From assembly GCA_015062545.1 (NCBI GenBank), contig SUUL01000004.1, positions 1 through 64,000 on the forward strand: a stretch of 64,000 nt of DNA. The letters are read 5' to 3'. The position numbers and the translations under genes are program-made. The DNA is from Alphaproteobacteria bacterium. GTDB taxonomy: Bacteria > Pseudomonadota > Alphaproteobacteria > Rs-D84. The stretch's first letter is position 1. Each line of letters starts with the position of its first letter. Shown in pieces: positions 49,302-58,017 of this stretch. The notes under the pieces are model-generated. The model did no database searches. It was not told where the DNA came from and saw only the letters and a program-made list of their open reading frames with translations.

Positions 49302-50165
49302 ATGAAACTGCATTTTATGAAATATCGCAAAATTGCATATGTGATTTCTGCAGCGTTGGTATTATTGTCTGTATTGTCGTTGGTTTTCCGTGGGTTGAAT
49401 TATGGTATTGATTTTGCAGGCGGTATTTCAATGGAGGTAAAACCCATTGTTGAAAATTATGGAATTGAACAAATGCGTGATGCGTTAAGTGAATTCAATC
49501 CAGAATTGCAAGAGGTTGATGGTAATGCAATCTTGTTGCGCGTGGGACTGCCCAAGGGATCAACAGATGCACAACAAAATGAACGTGTCGGCGAAATTAA
49601 AAATATTTTGGGTGACAATGTTCAATATTCACAAGTCCAGATTGTTGGACCAAAAATCGGTGGCGAATTAATTCGTGGTGGTATTTTGGCGATATTGTTC
49701 GCGTTTATAATGATGGCGGTCTATGTTTGGATTCGGTACAAGGGCGGATATGCCATTGGTGCGTTTGGTTCGTTGTTCTTGGACTTTGTGTTGATGTTTG
49801 GTTTTTATTCCTGGACAGGTTTGGAATTTAATCAGACATCTATTGCAGTTATCTTGACCGCCATTGGGTATTCTATTAATGACAAGGTTGTAAACTATGA
49901 CCGAATTGAAGAGAATATTAAAAAGTATCATAAAATGCCAATGGCAGATTTGATTGATTTGTCCGTAAATGAAATGTTGCGCAGAACAATGTTAACCAGT
50001 GTTTCAACCCTGTTGGCAATGGTTGGTTTGTTCTTGTTCGGTGGGCAGATGTTGCGTGAATTTGCAATCGCAATGGGCTTCTCTATTATAATGGGAACAT
50101 TCACCAGTATCTATATCTCGAATATGATTCTGTATAACTTTAATTTGCGTGATTCAGATAAATAG
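49302..50165 (+). CDS. secF: Protein translocase subunit SecF
   Basis: LNYGIDFAGGISMEVK...ILTAIGYSINDKVVNYDRIEEN. Confidence 0.97.
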   Translation: MKLHFMKYRKIAYVISAALVLLSVLSLVFRGLNYGIDFAGGISMEVKPIVENYGIEQMRDALSEFNPELQEVDGNAILLRVGLPKGSTDAQQNERVGEIKNILGDNVQYSQVQIVGPKIGGELIRGGILAILFAFIMMAVYVWIRYKGGYAIGAFGSLFLDFVLMFGFYSWTGLEFNQTSIAVILTAIGYSINDKVVNYDRIEENIKKYHKMPMADLIDLSVNEMLRRTMLTSVSTLLAMVGLFLFGGQMLREFAIAMGFSIIMGTFTSIYISNMILYNFNLRDSDK

Positions 50166-50204
50166 TTGAACGACAGGCATCGCAAGAAACGGGGGGAAAG
50201 GCAT

Positions 50205-51710
50205 ATGAAGATAAATAAATTCTTGGTATGGTTAATGTTGGCCGTGGGGGCGATGCCTGCAAGTGCAAACAGTTTGTTCTTTGAAGAAGAACCGGTGCAA
50301 GGTGGGCTGCATGTGTTTGATATGTCAAATACATTTGCAGAGATTTATCAGAAGTTAAATGGAATAAACTGGGCTGGAAAAAATCTTAATATTGCTGTGG
50401 AAAGTTTGGAAAATTTACATAAATCTGCCCATGTGGCGGCCACAGACGAGCGTGTGGTTTTGGTATGGGATGATACGATTGTTGCAAATTTTCCGCGTCC
50501 CAGTGATGGTGACTGGTATGGTTTTGGTGAAATTACCACTGCGTTAGTGTTGAAAATGCGCGAACAAGATGCCGCTTTGCGTTCTTTGTCAGAAAGCGGT
50601 GTGTATCAAGCCGTTGTGGATGGTTTGGTGCGGGGAATTGATGAAAATGGGCGGTATATTTATTCACAGGCTGCAGAAGTTGCGGAAGATGGGCGCTTGC
50701 TGACCAGTGTTGGTTTGGAAGGCGCGCGTGATGAACGCGGAAATTTTCGCGTGTCTGCTATTTATAAAGGCGCGCCAGCAGATATTGCAGGGGTCAGCGC
50801 AGGGGACTTGATTGTGCAAATTAATGGACGTGCCGTTGCGGATATGTCTGATGTGGAATTAGCACAGGTTATGCGTGGGTTTAATTCGGGAACATCAAAA
50901 GTAAAATTGTTGACACCGGCGGGGGGTAAAGATGTGGTGCTGCGGCGTGCGTCAGTTGTGTTGGCAGATGCGGATATTATTCATCGCAGTAACCCAAAGT
51001 CGGGTGGATTGATTGAGATAGTTGTTCATAAAATATCTGATGGTGCGGTTAATATTATTAACGAGGCTTTGGCGCGTTATTCAGATGCAGATGGTGTAAT
51101 ATTGGATTTGCGTGCCGCGGTTGGTGATGATGAAAGGGCGGCTGCAAAGTTGGGTGGTTTGTTTATGGGGCAGGTGCCGTTGATGCGTATTGTTGAAACA
51201 GCGCGTGATGAAGTGGAAATTGTTCCTGGTGGTAATGCGGTGACGGATGTGCCTGTGGTGGTTTTGATGTCTAATATGACACGTGGTACAGCCGAAGCGT
51301 TGGCGGCGGCGTTTTATGAAAATGCGCGTGGTGTGTTGGTTGGAACACCGACCGCGGGCAGTGCGCGCACCGCAACGCGTATTGATTTAGATAATGGTGG
51401 CGCATTGGTGTTGTTGAATAAATCTATTAAAACGGGGTTGGGAAATAAATTAGACGGTCGCGGAATTTTCCCAATCGTCTGTCTGTCTAATATTCGTTCG
51501 CAACAACAGCAAGATGTATTCTTTTTGAATGTTATCAACAGTAATTTTAATGCGCGTGATTTTAATCGTGAACCGGATATTGATGTGGCGGCTGTGCGCC
51601 GTGGGTGTCCAGTAATTACCAGTGGAACAGATGAAGATGCGGTTGCGATGGCTGTGTCTGCCAAGATTTTAACTGATAAAAAAGTCTATAATAATCTGCT
51701 GGCAGAATAA
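50205..51710 (+). CDS. S41 (C-terminal processing) peptidase-like protein with PDZ domain; catalytic residues apparently lost
   Basis: PDZ region SAIYKGAPADIAGVSAGDLIVQINGRAVADM; S41 fold motifs DGVILDLRAAVG and VVVLMSNMTRGTAEALAAAF...GTPTAGSARTAT. Confidence 0.82.
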   Translation: MKINKFLVWLMLAVGAMPASANSLFFEEEPVQGGLHVFDMSNTFAEIYQKLNGINWAGKNLNIAVESLENLHKSAHVAATDERVVLVWDDTIVANFPRPSDGDWYGFGEITTALVLKMREQDAALRSLSESGVYQAVVDGLVRGIDENGRYIYSQAAEVAEDGRLLTSVGLEGARDERGNFRVSAIYKGAPADIAGVSAGDLIVQINGRAVADMSDVELAQVMRGFNSGTSKVKLLTPAGGKDVVLRRASVVLADADIIHRSNPKSGGLIEIVVHKISDGAVNIINEALARYSDADGVILDLRAAVGDDERAAAKLGGLFMGQVPLMRIVETARDEVEIVPGGNAVTDVPVVVLMSNMTRGTAEALAAAFYENARGVLVGTPTAGSARTATRIDLDNGGALVLLNKSIKTGLGNKLDGRGIFPIVCLSNIRSQQQQDVFFLNVINSNFNARDFNREPDIDVAAVRRGCPVITSGTDEDAVAMAVSAKILTDKKVYNNLLAE

Positions 51711-51729
51711 ATAATTTTGGGGGTGTGAC

Positions 51730-52419
51730 ATGTTTTTGACATCGGACAATAAAATTCAATGGCGTAAAATGGGGTGGGGCGCGATTGTTACTTGTGCGCT
51801 GGTGCTGATGGGGATTTTCTGGTTTGATAAACCTGTGTTTATGTTTTTGCGCAATTTTGATTGTGGCGCGTTTCATGTTCTTGCAAAAATCTTTGCACCA
51901 AAATTGTGGATTTTAGCATCTTTTGTGGTGGCAGTGGTTTTTTGTACAAAAAAGTGCGTAAAAACAGATTGTAGTTTCTTGGATTTTAGAAACAAGGGCA
52001 GCTTGAAAACGTATCTGTTGAATTTCTTTGTAAAAACAAAGGGTAGTAATGCATTTTTGATATTTTATAGCGTTTTGTCTGCAGGGGTTTTAGTGAAGTT
52101 GTTAAAAGTGTTTATTGGGCGTGCCCGTCCGATATTTTATGAGGCCTTGGATATGACCGGGTTCTTTCCGCCATCGTTTGATTGGGCATTTAATTCGATG
52201 CCGTCTGGACATACCGCGGTCAGTTTTGCAGGTCTGGTAATGATTGGCATGTTGGCACCAAAATTCAAGCCACTGACATGGACGTTGGCAATCTTGATAG
52301 GGGTGTCGCGTGTGGCAGTTGGCGCGCATTGGCCCAGTGATGTTATTTTTGGTGCATTTTTGGGTATGGTCGTGGCAGATATTATTAAATGGTATATGTT
52401 GCGAAAAAGTGAAAAATAA
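51730..52419 (+). CDS. PAP2-family phosphatase
   Basis: KVFIGRARP, MPSGHTAVSFA, SRVAVGAHWPSDVIFGAFLG. Confidence 0.92.
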   Translation: MFLTSDNKIQWRKMGWGAIVTCALVLMGIFWFDKPVFMFLRNFDCGAFHVLAKIFAPKLWILASFVVAVVFCTKKCVKTDCSFLDFRNKGSLKTYLLNFFVKTKGSNAFLIFYSVLSAGVLVKLLKVFIGRARPIFYEALDMTGFFPPSFDWAFNSMPSGHTAVSFAGLVMIGMLAPKFKPLTWTLAILIGVSRVAVGAHWPSDVIFGAFLGMVVADIIKWYMLRKSEK

Positions 52420-52480
52420 ACCATGGGCGATGAAATATCGCCTGTTTTTTTTGCTAAAATTGTGATAAAATACATCTGTT

Positions 52481-54763
52481 ATGGCAAAGAAATCAACTTT
52501 TTTACCGGGCAGTATATCAGATGCTTTGCGGTCAATGTCCAGCCGATTGGTGGGGGTGTTGATTTTTCTGATTGGTGGATGGGCGACATGTGCGTTGTTG
52601 TTTTATAATCCGTATTTAGATGGATTTGGTGTGGCCAGTACGTTGGGTGGTCAGTCTGTGATGGGATGGATTGTTGGATGTATCCGTTATGGTGTTGGTG
52701 CGGTGCCGGCATTGTTTCTGTTTTTGTGTGTGATGCGATTCGGTTTTGTGAAGTTGGTTGGATTGCATGGTGATTATGCGCCAGAATATGATTTCTTGCG
52801 TGGGTTTATTGCATTGTGTTTGGGGGCGGTTGGATTGGGCTTGATGTCGCCAAATGCATCTTATGGCGGGCTGTTTGGTGCGATTGCGGCGGCGGATTTG
52901 ATGGCGCTGATGGGTAATGTTGCAATTATTGTTGGAATTTTTTCTTTTGTTGGTTTTTTGTGGATGGCGGGCAGCTTGTTGCATGTGCGTTTGTCGCATT
53001 TGCGGTGGGCAATGCGCTTGATGTACAAGTGGTTGCGCGTTATTGCCGCGGCGTTCAGATTGACAGATATGACCCCTGCCCAAGTGTTGGCAGAATCTGA
53101 TGATGAAGAAGATATAGAAGAAGACGAAGAGATTGGGGAAGATGAAGAAGAGGCTTCAGAAGAAAAGCCAAAGCGCAGTTTGCTGGGACGTAAAAACCAA
53201 AAGAAAGTGGCGGGTGCTGTGGCCGCGGTTGCCACGCCAAAGCGTGCGCGCGCGGGAACGCAATTCAAATTGCCAGATCCGAAAATGTTGGAAAAGTCAA
53301 ATTTCAGTAAATATTCTGTAACACCAGAATTAAAGCAAAATGCCCGCAGTATGGAAGTGAAATTTGCGCAATATGGTGTGCGTGGCAAGGTGGTTGGAAT
53401 CAAGCCTGGGCCAATCGTTACTTTGTATGAATTTATGCCAGATGATGGTACGCGTATGGCGGATGTTAATAAAACTGTAACAGATATGACGCGCGCGATG
53501 GCAACAGAAAGTATTCGTATCGCACATATTCCACGTACACAATTAATTGGTGTAGAAATGGTGAACTTAACCCGTCAAACTGTGCGTTATCGTGGTCTGA
53601 TGGAAAATCCGCTGTTTGTGGAATCTAAATATAAAATACCATTGGCGTTGGGGGTTGATATTGGTGGCAATCCAATGTTCTTTGATTTGGCGAAAATGCC
53701 GCACATGCTGGTTGCAGGGCGTACAGGGTCTGGTAAGTCTGTGTTTGTACAATCAATTATTACGTCTATTGTGTATCACTTTACACCAGACAAGTGTAAA
53801 CTGATTATTATTGACCCAAAGGGTGTTGACTTTGGTTTTTGGGATGATATTCCACATTTAATCACACCGATTGTTAAGTTAGAACCAGAGCCGGCTGTAA
53901 ATGCTTTGAAATGGGCGGTGCGTGAAATGGAAGAACGTTATAAACAATTACAGGTTCTGAATGCGCGCAATATTGAAAGTTATAATGAAATTGCAGCGCA
54001 GAAACGCGAGGCTGGTGAAAAAATTACTAAACAAGTCGCAGTTGGTACAGACGAAGAAACCGGGGAATTATTATTTGAAACCCAAGAAGTAGATTTGTCA
54101 GATATGCCATATATGGTCATTATTATTGACGAGGTTGCGGATTTGATGAGTTTGGCGCGTAAAGACGTAGAAGCCTGTGTGCAACGTATTGCACAAAAGG
54201 CACGTGCGGCGGGTATTCACTTGGTTATGGCGACCCAGCGTCCAGACGCAACAACAATTACAGGTGTTATCAAGGCAAATTTCCCAACGCGTATTTCTTT
54301 CCAGGCGCGCAGCCGTATTGATAGTGTGACATGTCTGGGTGAAGGCGGGGCAGAGCAGTTATTGGCAATGGGTGACATGTTATTCAGCGAGGCCGGCCGC
54401 GTTCCTGTGCGTATCCATGGTGCGTTTATCGATGACAATGAATTGAAACGTATTGGTGATTTCTTGCGCAGTCAAGGCGCGCCAGAATATGCCGAAGGCG
54501 TTACGGATTCTGCCGATGGTGGCATGGGGGGTGGCGATATTGCCGGCATCCCAGGGGCGATTGGTGGTGCGTCTGGGGATAAAGATGCGGATTTATATGC
54601 GCGCGCCAAAGAATGTGTTTTGCGTGATAAAAAACCGACAATTTCTTATATTCAGCGCCGTTTACAAATTGGCTATAACAAGGCTGCAGGCTTTATGGAA
54701 CGCATGGAAGAAGATGGTATTGTGTCTGCGCCTGATGCAAATAACAAACGTCACATCCTGTAA
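52481..54763 (+). CDS. ftsK: DNA translocase FtsK
   Basis: N-terminal TMs, acidic linker, MLVAGRTGSGKSVFVQSI, MVIIIDEVADLM, HLVMATQRPDATTITGVIKANFPTRISF, C-terminal winged-helix. Confidence 0.97.
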   Translation: MAKKSTFLPGSISDALRSMSSRLVGVLIFLIGGWATCALLFYNPYLDGFGVASTLGGQSVMGWIVGCIRYGVGAVPALFLFLCVMRFGFVKLVGLHGDYAPEYDFLRGFIALCLGAVGLGLMSPNASYGGLFGAIAAADLMALMGNVAIIVGIFSFVGFLWMAGSLLHVRLSHLRWAMRLMYKWLRVIAAAFRLTDMTPAQVLAESDDEEDIEEDEEIGEDEEEASEEKPKRSLLGRKNQKKVAGAVAAVATPKRARAGTQFKLPDPKMLEKSNFSKYSVTPELKQNARSMEVKFAQYGVRGKVVGIKPGPIVTLYEFMPDDGTRMADVNKTVTDMTRAMATESIRIAHIPRTQLIGVEMVNLTRQTVRYRGLMENPLFVESKYKIPLALGVDIGGNPMFFDLAKMPHMLVAGRTGSGKSVFVQSIITSIVYHFTPDKCKLIIIDPKGVDFGFWDDIPHLITPIVKLEPEPAVNALKWAVREMEERYKQLQVLNARNIESYNEIAAQKREAGEKITKQVAVGTDEETGELLFETQEVDLSDMPYMVIIIDEVADLMSLARKDVEACVQRIAQKARAAGIHLVMATQRPDATTITGVIKANFPTRISFQARSRIDSVTCLGEGGAEQLLAMGDMLFSEAGRVPVRIHGAFIDDNELKRIGDFLRSQGAPEYAEGVTDSADGGMGGGDIAGIPGAIGGASGDKDADLYARAKECVLRDKKPTISYIQRRLQIGYNKAAGFMERMEEDGIVSAPDANNKRHIL

Positions 54764-54865
54764 ATTAAATATAATAATTCATCTACAAGCGGTGCCGGCA
54801 ATTCATGTAGCGTCTGTACACTACATTGCCGGCACTACTTGTATCTAAATCATTATCTTTAATTT
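54762..54865 (+). repeat. Copy C of the 104-nt palindromic hairpin element (41-22-41)
   Basis: AAATTAAA start, stem GTGCCGGCAAT/ATTGCCGGCAC, loop TCATGTAGCGTCTGTACACTAC at offset 41, tail ATCTAAATCATTATCTTTAATTT. Confidence 0.88.
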
Positions 54866-54945
54866 ACTGCATTTCTGGGTGTGGGTATAATTTTTACTTT
54901 TATATAAATCTTTTTTATGTTAGAATAAGTTACATTAGAGAGAGT

Positions 54946-57051
54946 ATGAAGTTTATCAAAAGATTTTTTATAATGATGCTGTGCGTCATGCCGACATTGG
55001 CAGGCGCTCAGATTGCGACCACTGCGGGGGATAATTTAACGGCATGGAATGGAAACAGTGGTGCAACCAATAATAATAATTGGAATACAATGATGAACAG
55101 TCGTACGTTGGCAACGGCAAATATGCCAACGGCTGATTTTGGGAATTGTAATTCTTTGATTTTGCGTTGTGCGCAACCAAAATGCGCGGGGTGCACAACG
55201 GTTGATTTGGCGCGCTCTATTGTTGCGGGGTGTGTGAACAGTAATGCATCTTGCAAACAGTATGGTAATGAATTGATTGAATATATTTCTGCACAGATTG
55301 TTGCAAGCGCAAATTCAAAAATGCAAGAACAGCAAATGATGGCGCAACAGGCGGCCGCACAGCAGGCGGCTGCGCAGAGCAGTGCGCAGATGCAGCAAAT
55401 GCAACAACAAATGATGCAAATGCAACAGCAGATGCAGGAACAAAATGCGGCACAGATGGCACAAATGCAGGCGGCATTAGAAGAACAAAAGGCATTGGCC
55501 GCCCAAGCGCAGAGCGAGGCATTGGCCGCCCAGCAGGCACAATATGATGCTGCCGCTGCGCAATCTGCGGCCAGTGATGCTGCGGCAAATCAAACGGTTT
55601 CGGGACGTGAATTGACAACGGCACAACGTGTGGCAGCAGAATCGGGAATATCCGAAGATTTGTTGGCGCGTCAGACAATTTCTGGGGAAATTTTAACGGC
55701 GGTTGAAAATGCAGAATTGCAATTAAAAAACCTGAATGCCACCATGCAAGAGGCGTTTACTTATGCCGGCTGTGATAAACGTGGTAATAATTGCAAGGGG
55801 CCAAAACGTGTCAAGATGTTCAAGGAAAAAGCGCAGCGGTTCTTTCAGCCTTATGATGATATAGTTGATGAATTGTATGATGCCTTGGAATTGTCTTTGG
55901 CGGTTGGTGTTGATATTACAGATGTTATCATGATGTTAAATGGTGCGTGTAATCGTTGGGGTAAATATATGTGTCGTCCAGACAAAGGTGCGGATAATAG
56001 CAGTAACTTTGCCAAAGAATATCCAACATACAGCACGAAAGATTGTGTAAATGAAAAGTCTGTTGCGGGTGCGGAAGATTCTGTTGTTCGTGGCGGTCAA
56101 TCGTGTCGTATCGGGATGGTGGTTCCGCCCCAAGATGATGTCAGATGTGTTTTGACCAGTGTAATTACTGAAAATAACAGCAAAGATATTGAACGTCAGT
56201 GGGTTATGGAAAATGAAGATGATGATGGCTTGGTTCGGTTAGGGTGTGCAACATCTGCGTTGGATACGTTGGCGATATTTGGTCGCCGCAGTAATAAGAA
56301 GGCATCAACAGTATCGATGGAGATTTTAGAACGTATTTTATTACAAGATGCGCCAGAATATTCGTCAAACAATCGTTTTTCGCGTGGAAATTCGGAATCG
56401 GCACAGGTGGCCAAAACCAAATATTGCGCCGTTACCGAAGATGGGTATAATAATTTGGTTTCTGCATTGAATACGCAGAAATTGCCAAAGACGGTTTGTA
56501 TTAGTGATAAGAAGTTAACTAATATCGCCATGAAGGGTGCAATTATGGCATCTGGATTCAAGGGCAGTGGATTAAGTGACAGTGGTGTTGTTCCGGGGGT
56601 TGATGAAGAAGAATTGTGTGATTGGTGGGGGCTAAGAGCAAAAAGTATTGATGACAGTTGTGGTACAACATGGGATGATGCGTCCAAGCGTTGTGGTTAT
56701 TATGGACTGTGCAAGTTTGAAAATAGTGATTTTGTTAAGAGTGATATTGCAATGATAGATGCTGTTGGGTTGGAAAGAGAGTTAAATTATATGGAGAGTA
56801 AATTAGATAATTATGTTGAAGGTGTACAAAATAAAATGTGGTCAACTGCGGGGGGGGGGGGTAAAGTTGCTGAGCTGAAAGATGATGTGTATTGGCAAAG
56901 TCTTGCCCAGGTGGAGGATGAAGTTATAGAAGATGATCCGGCGTGGAAGTTAATTACACCAAAGGATACCTGTGAAGCAAAAGGAAAAAAGTGGGTGCCA
57001 AACGATTTTTATAAGGATAATGGTAAGTATGGAACATGTGTAGATAAATAA
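54946..57051 (+). CDS. Secreted protein with Q/A/M-rich coiled-coil segment and Cys-rich regions; contains poly-G12
   Basis: Signal peptide MKFIKRFFIMMLCVMPTLAGAQ; QQMMAQQAAAQQAAAQSSAQMQQMQQQMMQMQQQMQEQ; many Cys. Confidence 0.8.
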   Translation: MKFIKRFFIMMLCVMPTLAGAQIATTAGDNLTAWNGNSGATNNNNWNTMMNSRTLATANMPTADFGNCNSLILRCAQPKCAGCTTVDLARSIVAGCVNSNASCKQYGNELIEYISAQIVASANSKMQEQQMMAQQAAAQQAAAQSSAQMQQMQQQMMQMQQQMQEQNAAQMAQMQAALEEQKALAAQAQSEALAAQQAQYDAAAAQSAASDAAANQTVSGRELTTAQRVAAESGISEDLLARQTISGEILTAVENAELQLKNLNATMQEAFTYAGCDKRGNNCKGPKRVKMFKEKAQRFFQPYDDIVDELYDALELSLAVGVDITDVIMMLNGACNRWGKYMCRPDKGADNSSNFAKEYPTYSTKDCVNEKSVAGAEDSVVRGGQSCRIGMVVPPQDDVRCVLTSVITENNSKDIERQWVMENEDDDGLVRLGCATSALDTLAIFGRRSNKKASTVSMEILERILLQDAPEYSSNNRFSRGNSESAQVAKTKYCAVTEDGYNNLVSALNTQKLPKTVCISDKKLTNIAMKGAIMASGFKGSGLSDSGVVPGVDEEELCDWWGLRAKSIDDSCGTTWDDASKRCGYYGLCKFENSDFVKSDIAMIDAVGLERELNYMESKLDNYVEGVQNKMWSTAGGGGKVAELKDDVYWQSLAQVEDEVIEDDPAWKLITPKDTCEAKGKKWVPNDFYKDNGKYGTCVDK

Positions 57052-57057
57052 TATAAA

Positions 57058-57807
57058 ATGAAAAACTGGAAAAATATTTTGTTCAAAGTTTTATCTGTGG
57101 CAATCGTAACGATGGTCGTGGTGCCGGTGTGGGCGGCGGATGACGGTTGTGATAATGATGATAATAATATGATTACACCAGAATTGGCACTGTGTTCAAC
57201 GCATGCATATAATGTAGGGGTGATTGAAAACCCCAGTGATTCTGGCGATCGGGCTTTTATGCAAGAAATTATCGCAATGAAAACAACACTGATAACGCAG
57301 CAAATGTTTCGGCAATATGAACAAATGGAATCTATGTTGAATCGTCTGAAGACCCAGTTGGAAAAAGCAGTTTTGACCAATGACTTGAAGGTCGCCAGTG
57401 GTAATACAGATGATGAGGAGGATATTAAGTCCAGTGGTTACAGGGCGACCGATGGAACTTATGTGGTTTGTGCGCAAAATTGTTTGAATAAGTATCAGAT
57501 GGCAGAAGCGTTGGATTGTTATGAAAAAAATCTGGCATGTGTGCAACAGCAGTCCGCAAATGGTGAAAATATAACATCGGAATTGAAAAAACAATTATGG
57601 GCAGATTGGAAACAATTAAGCAACTTGAAAGTAGCTGATGGGTCTGGGCCTTGTGGTCTTTCTAAGGATGTAGAAGAGGTTAAAGATGCCAAAGAGCTGA
57701 AATCTAAAAAGTTCAAGGCCCTGTTAAATGATATGCGCGGATGTTTGCGGAATAAGTATTCTGATTACCAGAACGGTCAATTGAAGTTAAAGGCTGGAAT
57801 AAAATAA
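57058..57807 (+). CDS. Secreted Cys-containing hypothetical protein
   Basis: Signal peptide MKNWKNILFKVLSVAIVTMVVVPVWAADD; 7 nt downstream of the previous gene. Confidence 0.8.
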   Translation: MKNWKNILFKVLSVAIVTMVVVPVWAADDGCDNDDNNMITPELALCSTHAYNVGVIENPSDSGDRAFMQEIIAMKTTLITQQMFRQYEQMESMLNRLKTQLEKAVLTNDLKVASGNTDDEEDIKSSGYRATDGTYVVCAQNCLNKYQMAEALDCYEKNLACVQQQSANGENITSELKKQLWADWKQLSNLKVADGSGPCGLSKDVEEVKDAKELKSKKFKALLNDMRGCLRNKYSDYQNGQLKLKAGIK

Positions 57808-57808
57808 A

Positions 57809-57832
57809 TATCCCGCGGGTGCGGGATTTTTA
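57809..57832 (+). terminator. Rho-independent terminator
   Basis: aaatatcccgcgggtgcgggattttta. Confidence 0.75.
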
Positions 57833-58017
57833 TTTGTTGAAATTTTGTCGTCCTGATATGGGAATATAAAAAAAGAATTGTGAATTGCATGCTTAATAAG
57901 TGTTTACATAATGGCAAAAAATTGATATAATCAAGTATAGTAAACGTGCATTGTGCGCGGTGAAATCTTATAGAAAGGTTGGATTTCTGGGTAAAACCAG
58001 AATACAAGGAGAGCTGA

